Program-made: the position numbers and the translations under genes
Part shown: positions 1-7,416 of the stretch, one piece after another
Layout: every line of letters begins with the position of its first letter
How positions within the stretch are numbered: position 1 is the stretch's first letter
Notes under the pieces: model-generated
Told to the model about the DNA's origin: nothing
Seen by the model: only the letters and a program-made list of their open reading frames with translations
Database searches by the model: none
Origin: DATILL01 sp035476575
Lineage (GTDB): Bacteria; Actinomycetota; Actinomycetes; Mycobacteriales; JACQDL01
NCBI GenBank assembly: GCA_035476575.1
Contig: DATILL010000008.1
Coordinates: 1-12,769, forward strand
Length of the DNA: 12,769 nucleotides
Direction: 5' to 3'

Positions 1-1
1 C

Positions 2-505
2 GCCGTCTGGGCCGCCGCCGACGCGCTGCTCCGCGCCTGGCCCGAGGTCGAGGCCGACACCACCCTCGGCCAGGTCCTGCGCGCGAACGCCGCGGTGCTG
101 GCCGGCCGGCACCCCACTGCGCTGTGGGAGCCCGACGCGCACCCGGTCCTGTTCCGGCTGGGGCAGAGCTTGGGCGAGGCCGGGCTGGTCGCCGACGCCG
201 CGCGCCACTTCACCGGGCTGGTCGCCGACTCCGCCCGGGTCCTCGGCCCGGACCACCCCGACACCCTGACCACCCGGGGCAACCTCGCCTTCTGGCGGGG
301 CGAGGCGGGGGACGTGGCCGGGGCCGCCGCCGCGTTCGAGGCGCTGCTGGCCGACGATCTGCGGGTCCTCGGCCCGGACCACCCCGACACCCTGACCACC
401 CGGCACAACCTCGCCTGGTGGCGGGGCGAGGCGGGGGACGCGGCCGGAGCCGTGACTGAGGCGGTGCTGGCCGACCAGTTGCGACGCCGGGGCTCAGGCG
501 GGTGA
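2..505 (+). CDS. TPR-repeat protein, C-terminal part (NLR/STAND-type TPR family), 5' end outside window
   Basis: The reading frame is open from the left edge and stops with TGA at 503-505, so only the C-terminal ~167 residues are seen. They contain two near-identical 42-residue tetratricopeptide units carrying VLGPDHPDTLTTR and NLAxWRGEAGD, preceded by a more diverged helical segment (residues near PDAHPVLFRLGQSLGEAG). This signature is typical of the C-terminal TPR arrays of large actinobacterial NB-ARC/STAND ATPases and related conflict-type proteins; such arrays act as protein-interaction or sensing domains. The N-terminal ATPase or effector domain, if there is one, lies to the left and cannot be judged. 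A third unit begins (AVLADQLR) but lacks the expected residues before it and the protein stops soon after, so the array looks shortened. The family is clear; the full architecture is unknown. Confidence 0.85.
   Translation, partial: AVWAAADALLRAWPEVEADTTLGQVLRANAAVLAGRHPTALWEPDAHPVLFRLGQSLGEAGLVADAARHFTGLVADSARVLGPDHPDTLTTRGNLAFWRGEAGDVAGAAAAFEALLADDLRVLGPDHPDTLTTRHNLAWWRGEAGDAAGAVTEAVLADQLRRRGSGG
239..447 (+). repeat. Tandem 126-bp coding repeats (42-aa TPR units)
   Basis: The DNA starting at 239 (gtcctcggcccggaccaccc) recurs at 365 with only a few substitutions, giving a 126-bp period, which is 42 codons. The high nucleotide identity, including third positions, suggests recent duplication or gene conversion of TPR units. 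The copy after ~447 diverges sharply. Confidence 0.85.
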
Positions 506-765
506 GCGAGTCCCGAGACATGCGAGCGCTGACAGACCGGTGTGTGGCTGCCGCCCGCTACTGCGCTGCTGGCCCGACGGTTGGCGCATATCTGGGCGAT
601 ACCGACGACGGGGATAACGCCGTCACGCGGTTCGCCGACCCGTGGATGACATGGCGTGACATGTGCCAGTTGGGGCACTGGAGGGTTCCAGCCGGTCGTA
701 GCCGGGCAACATCGCTGGGTTAGCCTGGCTCAAAAGTGCCTGGACGGTTCGGCGGGAAGGCGAGG

Positions 766-2523
766 ATGAGCGAGCCGCGCGTGGTCGCTGGTCGGTACAC
801 CCTCGTGCGACGGATCGGCTCCGGCGCGATGGGCACGGTCTGGCTGGCGCGGGATGAGCGCCTGCACCGCCAGGTCGCCGTCAAGCAGGTGACCGGCCTG
901 ACGTACGAGGGCAAGAACGCCGAGCTCGCCCGGCTGCGGGCGATGCGCGAGGGCCGGGTCGTGGCCCGGCTGAACCATCCGAACGCGGTCAGCATCTACG
1001 ACGTCGCCATCCACAATGATGAGCCGTGGCTGGTGATGGAGTACGTCCCGTCGAAGACGCTGACCGAGTCCGTCCGGGACAACGGCGTGCTCCCACCGCA
1101 CTACACGGCCGCGATCGGCGCCCAGATCGCCGACGCACTCACTGAGGCGCACCGGGTCGACATCGTGCATCGCGACGTCAAGCCGAGCAACGTCCTGCTC
1201 ACCGAGGCCGGCAAGGCCAAGATCACCGACTTCGGGATCGCCCGGGGCAGCGCCGACCTCACCCTCACCGAGAGCGGGCTGATCACCGGCACGCCGGCGT
1301 ACTTCGCCCCGGAGATCGCGAGGGGCGCGTACCCGAGCCGGCAGTCCGACGTGTGGTCCCTCGGCGCCACCCTGTACTTCGCGGTGGAGGCGACGCCGCC
1401 GTTCGGTACCGACGACAACCCGCTGGTGCTGCTCGGGCGGGTTGCGACGCAGGAGGTGCCCGCGCCGCGGCGGGCGGGGCCGCTCGGCCCGGTGCTGAAC
1501 CGGCTGCTGGCCCGCAGCCCGGAGCAGCGGCCGACCATGGCCGAGGCTCGCGCCATGCTGGCCCGGGTGAGCGGCGGGGCGGCGGTCCCGGTTGGCTCGG
1601 CGGCGGGGCGGACGGGCGCCGGCCAGGCTGTGGTCGAGCCGGTTACGGCGCCGCTACCTTCGCTGGAGACACCGACCGAGTCCTCGGCGACCCCCACGGC
1701 CGAGGCGCCCGCTGGCCCGGCCGTGCCCGCCGGGAAGCCGGTGCCCGCCGAGCAGGGCGTGCATGCGGGGCCCGCCGAGCAGGCAGTCGCCGAACCAGCC
1801 GGGTACGTCGAAAAGCCGGTGCCCACCGAGAAGCCTGCCCCTGCCGAACCGGCCGGGTACGTCGAGAAACCGCTCCCCGCCGAGCCGGCCGGGCCCGAGC
1901 CCAAGCACGCTGTGCTCGCCAACCCCGCCAGCAAGGCGCCGGCCGGTCGCCGTACCGTGCGGATCGTCGCGTTGGCCGCCGTTCTCGCGCTGGTCGGCCT
2001 CGGGTGGTACCTCGTCGGCGGCCGGGACGCCGGGCCGGCCGGGCGGGCTGGCCAGCAGACCGGCGGCGGGGCGCCGTCCGCCTCGTCCGTGCAGACCCCG
2101 ACCCGCACCAGCCCTACCTCGACGCCGTCCGCCGCGCCGTCCGCCGCGCCGTCCTCGCGGCCTTCCGCGTCGCCGTCGCCGGAGCCGTCGAGCGCGTCAT
2201 CGCCGATGCGGGCCGGCACCATGACACGGTTCATCTCCGACTACTACGGCCTGCTGCCGGGCAACCAGGCCGAAGGCTGGAAACGGCTCGGGCCCGGCCT
2301 GAAGCAGATCGGCTACCGCAGCTATACCAACTTCTGGTCCTCGATCGAGTCCGTCAGGGTGCGGGACCTTCGCGCCGACCCGGCCGGTGCGCGGGTGACC
2401 GGCACGGTCATATTCGTGACCAAGGACGGCCGGACATCCACCGAGCAACACTCGTTGGCGCTGGTCACCACCCCCGACGGCACCGGCCTGCTCATCAACA
2501 GGGACACCCTCCTGCGAGCCTGA
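766..2523 (+). CDS. Transmembrane serine/threonine protein kinase (Pkn family)
   Basis: This is a receptor-like Hanks-type Ser/Thr kinase of 585 residues. The kinase domain (about residues 10-270) has the glycine loop GSGAMG, the ATP-binding Lys40 in AVKQ, the catalytic HRDVKPSN with Asp137, DFG at 155-157, the activation segment GTPAYFAPE and a DVWSLG motif, so it should be active. Residues ~275-395 form a Pro/Ala/Glu-rich juxtamembrane linker with two EPAGYVEKP repeats. A single membrane helix lies at ~398-418, followed by a Ser/Thr/Pro-rich stretch and a small exported domain from ~486 (MTRFISDYYGLLPGN) resembling the NTF2-like ectodomains found on some actinobacterial kinases. I chose the ATG at 766 because it has a purine-rich GGGAAGGCGAGG directly upstream; an in-frame GTG at 736 would add ten residues and has no such site. 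The ligand and targets are unknown. Confidence 0.95.
   Translation: MSEPRVVAGRYTLVRRIGSGAMGTVWLARDERLHRQVAVKQVTGLTYEGKNAELARLRAMREGRVVARLNHPNAVSIYDVAIHNDEPWLVMEYVPSKTLTESVRDNGVLPPHYTAAIGAQIADALTEAHRVDIVHRDVKPSNVLLTEAGKAKITDFGIARGSADLTLTESGLITGTPAYFAPEIARGAYPSRQSDVWSLGATLYFAVEATPPFGTDDNPLVLLGRVATQEVPAPRRAGPLGPVLNRLLARSPEQRPTMAEARAMLARVSGGAAVPVGSAAGRTGAGQAVVEPVTAPLPSLETPTESSATPTAEAPAGPAVPAGKPVPAEQGVHAGPAEQAVAEPAGYVEKPVPTEKPAPAEPAGYVEKPLPAEPAGPEPKHAVLANPASKAPAGRRTVRIVALAAVLALVGLGWYLVGGRDAGPAGRAGQQTGGGAPSASSVQTPTRTSPTSTPSAAPSAAPSSRPSASPSPEPSSASSPMRAGTMTRFISDYYGLLPGNQAEGWKRLGPGLKQIGYRSYTNFWSSIESVRVRDLRADPAGARVTGTVIFVTKDGRTSTEQHSLALVTTPDGTGLLINRDTLLRA
1789..1884 (+). repeat. 54-bp period repeat in kinase linker
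   Basis: The unit gaaccNgccgggtacgtcga occurs at ~1792 and again at ~1846, encoding EPAGYVEKP twice, 18 residues apart, inside a longer run of PAE/PVPAE-type sequence. It forms the disordered cytoplasmic linker between the kinase domain and the membrane helix; such runs vary in length between strains. Confidence 0.7.
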
Positions 2524-2536
2524 ACGGCTAGACTCG

Positions 2537-2562
2537 GGGTCCGGTCACTCAGGGTCCGGTCA
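2537..2562 (+). repeat. Short direct repeat in the proS leader
   Basis: GGGTCCGGTCA occurs perfectly at 2537-2547 and again at 2552-2562, 15 bp apart, in the 97-bp gap between the kinase stop and the proS start. It could be a binding site or chance in GC-rich DNA; I see no T-box-like structure. Confidence 0.35.
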
Positions 2563-2620
2563 GCGGTGCACGCGGTCGCGGTGGCGCCGTCCTCCGAAAT
2601 ATGAGCGAGAGTCGTTGGTC

Positions 2621-4360
2621 ATGCGTTGGTCCACTATGCACATTCCCACGCTGCGGGAGGACCCGGCGGACGCGGACACGCCCAGCCATCGGCTGTTGCT
2701 GCGCGCCGGCTACATCCGCCAACTGATGGCCGGGCACTATTCGCTGCTGCCGTTGGCCGTTCGAGTGCGGGCCAAGGTCATCGACATCATCCGCGACGAG
2801 ATGGAGCGCATCGGTGCGCAGGAGCTCCTCCTGCCGGTTGTGCATCCCGCCGAGATATGGCGGCGGACCGGCCGGTGGGACGTCATGGGCGAGGAGATGT
2901 TCCGGCTGCGCGACCGGAAGTGCGCCGACCTCACCCTTGGCATGACGCACGAGGAGATCTTTACGACGCTGGCGGTGGAGCTGAGCTCGTACCGGAGCCT
3001 GCCGCAGATCTGGTACCAGTTCCAGGCCAAGTTCCGCGACGAGCCGAGGCCGAAGGCTGGGCTGTTGCGGACCAGGGAGTTCACCATGAAGGACTCCTAC
3101 AGCTTCGATCTCGGTCCCGACGGGTTGGATCGTTCGTTCGGCCTGCATCACGAGGCCTATTGCCGGATGTTCGCCCGGCTCGGGGTCCCGGTCGTTGCGG
3201 TGGAGGCGTCCAGCGGTGGCATGGGCGGGTCGACGTCGACCGAGTTCATGTGTCCGTCAGCCGTCGGCGAGGACTCGGTGGTGCACTGCCCGGCCTGCGG
3301 GTACGCCGCCAACGTGGAGAAGGCGATGGCGGGCCTGGCCGATGTGGTCGATGCCGCGGGGCCTCCCGCGCCGGAGCGGTTCGACACCCCCGGGGCACGT
3401 ACGATAGAGGATCTTGCCGTTCGCTACGCCGCTCCAGCCGACCGCCAGATCAAGACGTTGGTCTACGTGCTGGACGATCGGCTTACCTTGGTACTGCTGC
3501 GCGGCGACCATTCCTTGGTCGAGCAGAAGCTCGCCGACGCGACGGGCGCCACGACGTTGCGTGCGGCGCACCCCGACGAGATCCGCGAGGCAATGGGCGC
3601 CTCGCCCGGCAGCCTGGGTGCGGTCGGGGTGGCACACATTCCAACCATCGCCGACGAGGCGCTTCGGGGGCGCCGGGACATGTTCACCGGCGCCAACATC
3701 GACGACATTCACCTGCGGGGTGTGGACGTCGGCCGGGATATCGCGGTCCGCACCTGGGCCGATCTTCGCGAGGTGATGGTTGGCGAGCCGTGTGTCCGGT
3801 GTGGACGGCCACTGAGCGTACGGCGGGCGATCGAGGTCGGGCACATCTTCAAGCTGGGCACCAGGTACAGCGAGGCACTGGGCGCCAGCGTGCTGGACGC
3901 GGCCGGGACTCGCACCAACGTCGTCATGGGCAGCTACGGAATCGGCGTGGAACGCGCGATAGCGGCGATTGTCGAATGCCACCACGACGCCAAGGGAATA
4001 GTGTGGCCGATGGCGGTTGCCCCGTTCCACGTCGCGGTCGTGGTCACCCAGCCGGAGCACGCGGACACCGCCCACACCGCCGAGCACATCTACCAGGCAC
4101 TGCGCGCGGCGGGTGCCGACGTGATCATCGACGACCGCAATGAGCGGGCCGGGGTGAAGTTCCGCGACGTCGAGCTGGTGGGGATCCCGCTGCGGGTCAC
4201 GGTCGGCTCCCGGAACCTGGCCGACGGAGCGGTCGAGCTCACCGAACGGGCCAGCGGGCAGACCGAGCGTGTCCCCGTCGCGGAGGTTGTCGAGCGGGTC
4301 CGCAAAACCATCGACGCCGTTACGGCGTCCGGTACGCGGCAGCTTCCAACCGCTAGCTAG
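2621..4360 (+). CDS. proS: Prolyl-tRNA synthetase, bacterial type with editing (INS) domain
   Basis: This class II synthetase charges tRNA-Pro with proline in the cytoplasm. The 579-residue protein has the full bacterial-type layout: N-terminal MRWSTMHIPTLREDPADA, motif 1 region (LLLRAGYIRQ...GHYSLLPL), MTHEE at 108-112, motif 2 beginning FRDE at 138-141 and continuing RPKAGLLRTREFTMKD, an INS editing domain of about residues 240-385, motif 3 GSYGIGVER at 437-445, and a C-terminal anticodon-binding domain. Lys278 in IKTL aligns with the editing-domain lysine Lys279 of E. coli ProRS, so Ala-tRNA-Pro editing is probably retained. Two CxxC pairs (Cys223/226 and Cys391/394) flank the INS domain and could bind zinc. 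I chose ATG 2621 because family members begin MRWS; a TTG at 2615 is in frame. The gene meets the P450 end to end with one base between stop codons. Neighbours are not the usual ispG/rseP group, so it may be a second copy. Confidence 0.96.
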   Translation: MRWSTMHIPTLREDPADADTPSHRLLLRAGYIRQLMAGHYSLLPLAVRVRAKVIDIIRDEMERIGAQELLLPVVHPAEIWRRTGRWDVMGEEMFRLRDRKCADLTLGMTHEEIFTTLAVELSSYRSLPQIWYQFQAKFRDEPRPKAGLLRTREFTMKDSYSFDLGPDGLDRSFGLHHEAYCRMFARLGVPVVAVEASSGGMGGSTSTEFMCPSAVGEDSVVHCPACGYAANVEKAMAGLADVVDAAGPPAPERFDTPGARTIEDLAVRYAAPADRQIKTLVYVLDDRLTLVLLRGDHSLVEQKLADATGATTLRAAHPDEIREAMGASPGSLGAVGVAHIPTIADEALRGRRDMFTGANIDDIHLRGVDVGRDIAVRTWADLREVMVGEPCVRCGRPLSVRRAIEVGHIFKLGTRYSEALGASVLDAAGTRTNVVMGSYGIGVERAIAAIVECHHDAKGIVWPMAVAPFHVAVVVTQPEHADTAHTAEHIYQALRAAGADVIIDDRNERAGVKFRDVELVGIPLRVTVGSRNLADGAVELTERASGQTERVPVAEVVERVRKTIDAVTASGTRQLPTAS

Positions 4361-4361
4361 C

Positions 4362-5611
4362 TCATCTGTTCCACTCGACGTGCAGCTCTTGCAGGCCACG
4401 GTGAATGGGGTTCACCACCCAGGTCGGCTGTTGCCCGGCCCCGAGGCGAAGCCCGGGCAGGCGCCGGATGAGAAGCTCGAGAGCGACTCGGGCTTCGAGC
4501 CGGGCGAGGTGTGCCCCCACGCAGTAGTGGATGCCGTGGCCGAAGGCGAGGTGCGGCTGCTCCTTCGCGCGGCACAGGTCGAACCGGGCGCCGTCGACGA
4601 AATAGGCTTCGTCGTGGTTCGCCGAGGCAAACAGCAGGGCGAGCTGCGCCCCTTTCGGTAGGCTGGCCCCGCCCAGCCCGACCGGCTCGGTGGTCGTACG
4701 CATCAGCGCGTGCACCGAGGAGTCCGCGCGCAGCGTCTCCTCCACTGCCTTGGGGATGTTGGCGGGGTCCGCGCATACCAGCCGCCATTGGTCGGGGAGG
4801 CCCAAGAGCCGGTAGAGGCAGATGCCCAGCAGGTTCGCGGTTGTCTCGTGGCCGGCCAACACCAGTGTCGAGCAGACGTTGATCATCTGCGGCACGCTGG
4901 CAGCCTCCGGCTCCTGGTCCGAGGCCAGGATCAGATCGCTGACGAGGTCCTCACGCGGTGCGCTCGCCGTGCCTCGAACAGCGTGGTCCAGTACCGCTCG
5001 GACTCCAGCAGCCGGCCCACCGTCGCTGCCTGTTGCTCCGGCGTGAGCGGGACCAGGAACAGCGCGATCCAGTCGTCTGACCACTGCTTGAGATCAGCCT
5101 GGTCTTCCTCGGGCGCCCCGATGACGTTGAGGATGACCTGCAGCGGCAGCGGGAAGTTGAGCTGCCGGACGAGCTCCGCGTGGCTGTCGTCGGCGAAGCG
5201 GTCGATGAGGTCGTTGGCGATGGTGCGGACCTGACCTTCGAGATCGGCCCTGGTCCGGCGGGCGAACGCCTTGTTGACGAGCCGCCGGACCGTGGTATGC
5301 GAGGGCGGGTCGTTGTTCGTCAGCGAGTTGTGGGACAGCCAGCTCTCCGCGATGGCGCCCAGGGTCTCGGGCGTGTAGCTAACCTGCGCGTTGACCGCCT
5401 GCGCCGAGGAGAAGCGCACTGGATCTTTGAGCACCGACATGATGTCGTCGTAGCGGGTGACGTACCACATCCGCAGCACGTCGCTGTAGAAGACGGGCTC
5501 CTCCCGCCGGGCGCGTTCGTAGACCGGATAAGGATCATCGAGCTGCGCTCCAGAGAACGGGTTGAACTCCTCACCGATCGTGGCCGGCGGGGGGTCGGCA
5601 TAGAGAGTCAC
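4362..5611 (-). pseudogene. Cytochrome P450, split by a single-base frameshift
   Basis: Read leftward from GTG at 5611 (AGAAGGA ribosome binding site upstream), the first frame gives a normal bacterial P450 N-terminus (FNPFSGAQLDDPYPVYERARREEP...) down to FEARRAH, then falls out of frame and stops near 4931. The next frame continues exactly where it should, with PREDLVSDL, the I-helix AGHETTANL, the K-helix EETLR, and the haem-binding FGHGIHYCVG with its Cys codon at 4523-4521, and ends with TGA at 4364-4362. Inserting one C at the CC of 4958/4957 restores EARRAHPREDLVSDL and a protein of ~416 residues, the usual length. All catalytic motifs are otherwise intact and no other lesion is seen, so this is either a very recent pseudogene or a sequencing error. 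Soluble class I P450s like this hydroxylate small molecules using a separate ferredoxin and reductase; none is encoded here. The substrate is unknown. Confidence 0.9.
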
Positions 5612-5811
5612 AAGATCCTTCTCGCCATATGTCGAAACATTGCTGGTCAGCGGTGCCGTGCTACCTGGCCGAGCAGTGTGCGCAGGGGCAGCCGAAGCCG
5701 ATCGAAGTCCGCCAGAGGCGTCGTCGCCCAGAGATGAGGATGCGGTTCAAGTTACTCGCGGCAGGCGCGTGAGATCCAGCGTTTCGGGGGCTGGCTTCGC
5801 CCATCCCGATT
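5612..5811. other. Intergenic gap before the P450
   Basis: This 200-bp gap lies between the ASCH gene stop and the P450 start. I see no convincing ORF, hairpin terminator or clear -35/-10 pair. A P450 promoter could lie here, or the P450 could be read from the tetR transcript. Confidence 0.4.
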
Positions 5812-6366
5812 TCACCCGAGCCTGGGGCAGTGGGCGGCCGGCGGGAATCCTGGAAGGAGCGGGCTGCTGAGATGGCCGACAGCGGAGGGACCACGACCAG
5901 TCTGGACAGGTTGGCGTGGCACGGTGTCTCGGGGTGCTAGGAGCCGGCGGCTGCGGGTCGCGTCGATGAATCGGTAGCTTTGCGGCGGCTCCAACGCGTA
6001 CTCCGCGCGCAGCTCGCTGAGCGACACCGGGTCGGGCAAGGACATGACGGCGGTCAGGGTCAGTGCCACCGCGATGTGGGCTCCATGGAAGTATCCGTCG
6101 TACTCGGATCGGTCGATCCCCGATGCCGGGCCGTGCATGTCCCATACTTGGTCCGGGCTCCCGACGTCCACGGCCGCGAGCCAGGCCGATCCGACCAACG
6201 CCTTGGTCGGGCTGCTCGCGTAGAGAAACACCGGTGCGTTGGCGGCGATGACGGGTCGTTGGCGGCGAAGCTCGACGGTCTTGTCGCCGTTCAGGATCGC
6301 CTGGGCGAACCTGGGCCGGACGGCGAGCAACAGGGCGCGTTCATCTGCGTCCACATTGTTGGTCAC
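5812..6366 (-). CDS. ASCH-domain (PUA-like) protein
   Basis: This small protein (~184 residues) begins LLLAVRPRFAQAILNGDKTVELRR, with the GxKxxExR pattern characteristic of ASCH domains (Gly27, Lys29, Glu32, Arg34), then a strand SSPTKALVGSAWL and the later YFHGAHIAVAL segment typical of this subtype. ASCH domains have a PUA-like beta-barrel; they are predicted RNA-binding modules, and a few relatives are small amidohydrolases, so the molecular role here is open. The domain ends near residue 140; the last ~45 residues (Pro/Arg-rich) resemble nothing I know and may be unstructured. The GTG start at 6366-6364 overlaps the stop of the tetR gene as GTGA, implying translational coupling, and no good ribosome binding site stands alone. 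The gene lies between tetR and the P450 on the same strand, 200 bp upstream of the P450. Confidence 0.8.
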   Translation of the reverse strand: MTNNVDADERALLLAVRPRFAQAILNGDKTVELRRQRPVIAANAPVFLYASSPTKALVGSAWLAAVDVGSPDQVWDMHGPASGIDRSEYDGYFHGAHIAVALTLTAVMSLPDPVSLSELRAEYALEPPQSYRFIDATRSRRLLAPRDTVPRQPVQTGRGPSAVGHLSSPLLPGFPPAAHCPRLG

Positions 6367-7001
6367 TGTGGGTTGGAAGCCGTGGCGAGCCGTGGCGGCT
6401 TCGGGGTCGGCGGGTCGCCCATGGTCCACCGCAGGCCGTAGCTCCCAAACAGGTGTGCCCGGATGTGTTCCAGGGGTGACTCGGCGCCGGGGAGCACAAT
6501 GCCGATGACCGCGCCCATCAGGGCGCTGCGCAGCACAGCGTGGTCCACCGCGGGGTTGGTGGACCCCCGGATCGCCAGCACCTCCTGCAGGATCGACCCC
6601 AGGCGTCGTCGTTCGGGCTCGTCCACGAAGCCGGCCGCGTCCGGCTGCAGAATCAGCGACAGGTGCGCGCGGAACACCGCCGGCTGCTCGGCGGCGAACT
6701 GGAGAATGCGGTCGATCGTCAGGGCCAGGCGCTCGTCCGGGTCAGTTTCGACGGGAATGCGGTCCAGCGTCTGCGTGAGCCGGGTGTACATCATCCGGTG
6801 CACTGTCGCCTGGAACAAATGCTGCTTGCTGGGAAAGTAGTACGAGATCAGGCCACGGGCGGTGCCCGCGCGCTTGGCGATCTCGCTCAGCGTCGTCCCC
6901 GCGTAGCCCCGCTCGGCCAGCAGCTCGTAGGCGGCGTTCAGGATCCGCAGCCGCGACCGTTCGCGCAGCTCCTCGTTGACGGACGACGACCGAGGTGACA
7001 T
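6363..7001 (-). CDS. TetR/AcrR-family transcriptional regulator
   Basis: This 212-residue protein has the length and layout of TetR-family repressors. The N-terminal helix-turn-helix spans about residues 15-60 (ILNAAYELLAERGYAGTTLSEIAKRAG, then GLISYYFPSKQHLF), matching the family's conserved DNA-binding region. The C-terminal ~150 residues are the all-helical ligand-binding and dimer domain, which is not conserved enough to name a ligand. The ATG at 6999-7001 is preceded by AGGGGCAGG. Its stop overlaps the ASCH gene start (GTGA), and the P450 follows, so it probably heads a tetR-ASCH-P450 transcript. A palindrome at 7013-7037, twelve bases upstream of the start, suggests autorepression and possible control of the divergent small ORF. 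A role as a repressor responding to a small molecule handled by the P450 is inference. Confidence 0.93.
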   Translation of the reverse strand: MSPRSSSVNEELRERSRLRILNAAYELLAERGYAGTTLSEIAKRAGTARGLISYYFPSKQHLFQATVHRMMYTRLTQTLDRIPVETDPDERLALTIDRILQFAAEQPAVFRAHLSLILQPDAAGFVDEPERRRLGSILQEVLAIRGSTNPAVDHAVLRSALMGAVIGIVLPGAESPLEHIRAHLFGSYGLRWTMGDPPTPKPPRLATASNPQ

Positions 7002-7012
7002 CCTGCCCCTAT

Positions 7013-7037
7013 GTTGGCTGGCTGACAGCCAGTGAAC
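7013..7037. promoter_or_regulatory. Probable TetR operator palindrome
   Basis: The core CTGGCTGACAGCCAG (7018-7032) is a perfect 7-1-7 inverted repeat. It extends outward, with two mismatched pairs, to GTT...AAC ends at 7013-7015 and 7035-7037. Its size, odd-centre symmetry and position between tetR (start 7001) and the divergent ORF at 7112 are typical of TetR-family autoregulatory operators. Binding has not been shown. Confidence 0.7.
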
Positions 7038-7111
7038 CGTACCATCCCTGGGCTAACCGGGCCGTCCGGTGCCGAGAAGGTAAAGCGGGACCGCCGAGGT
7101 GAGGGGGAGCA

Positions 7112-7291
7112 ATGCGAATCCCCGGACGATATACGGTCGAACGAGCGCATGAGGGTCATCCGCGCATCCTCGCGCGGCTGCGACGCTACCGCCGACGGCG
7201 CCTGCTGCGGGTGATGGAGCGGAACGCCCGTTGGACCAAGGAAGCCCAGGACGCCCCGGCCCTCTCCACCCTGATGAACCCCCGGTCGTGA
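7112..7291 (+). CDS. Small basic hypothetical protein (59 aa), divergent from tetR
   Basis: ATG at 7112 follows a strong ribosome binding site, GAGGGGGAGCA, and opens a 59-codon frame ending in TGA at 7289-7291. The product (MRIPGRYTVERAHEGHPRIL... to ...LSTLMNPRS) is very Arg-rich in the middle (LRRYRRRRLLRVMERNAR) and probably helical; it has no signal peptide or membrane segment. Roughly four fifths of third positions are G or C, rising toward the 3' end, which fits but does not prove coding. I recognise no family. The TetR operator-like palindrome lies ~75 bp upstream, so the gene could be controlled by that regulator. It could also be a decayed remnant or a chance frame. Confidence 0.4.
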   Translation: MRIPGRYTVERAHEGHPRILARLRRYRRRRLLRVMERNARWTKEAQDAPALSTLMNPRS

Positions 7292-7416
7292 CAATGGACC
7301 TGGTCCTGGGGACCGTGCCGCACGCGGAGCAGGGCGAGAGACCCGGACGGTCCGGCGTTGGCTGACCAGCTTCTCACCTGAGCCAACCGCGCCCGGCGGG
7401 CGCCGCGCGATCACCG
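7292..7416. other. Gap between the small ORF and the 3' end of the membrane cluster
   Basis: This stretch holds no ORF with a usable start. It contains GC-rich inverted sequence (gcgcccggcgggcgccgcgc near 7389-7408) just past the stop of the leftward small-protein gene. That could form a hairpin and help end transcription, but there is no T-run. Confidence 0.3.

Noticed and set aside
239..447. CRISPR-like direct repeats
   Set aside because: The repeats are long coding TPR units with a 126-bp period, not short repeats separated by unique spacers; no other array was seen.
502..723. Possible 73-aa gene starting with GTG overlapping the TPR stop (GTGA)
   Set aside because: Third-position G/C bias is weaker than in neighbouring genes, no family is recognisable and the frame runs into the kinase leader; more likely intergenic.
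1101..2234. Long minus-strand open frame opposite the kinase gene (377 codons)
   Set aside because: It is antisense to a clear kinase and its low-complexity Ala/Gly/Ser product mirrors the kinase linker; a GC-bias shadow.
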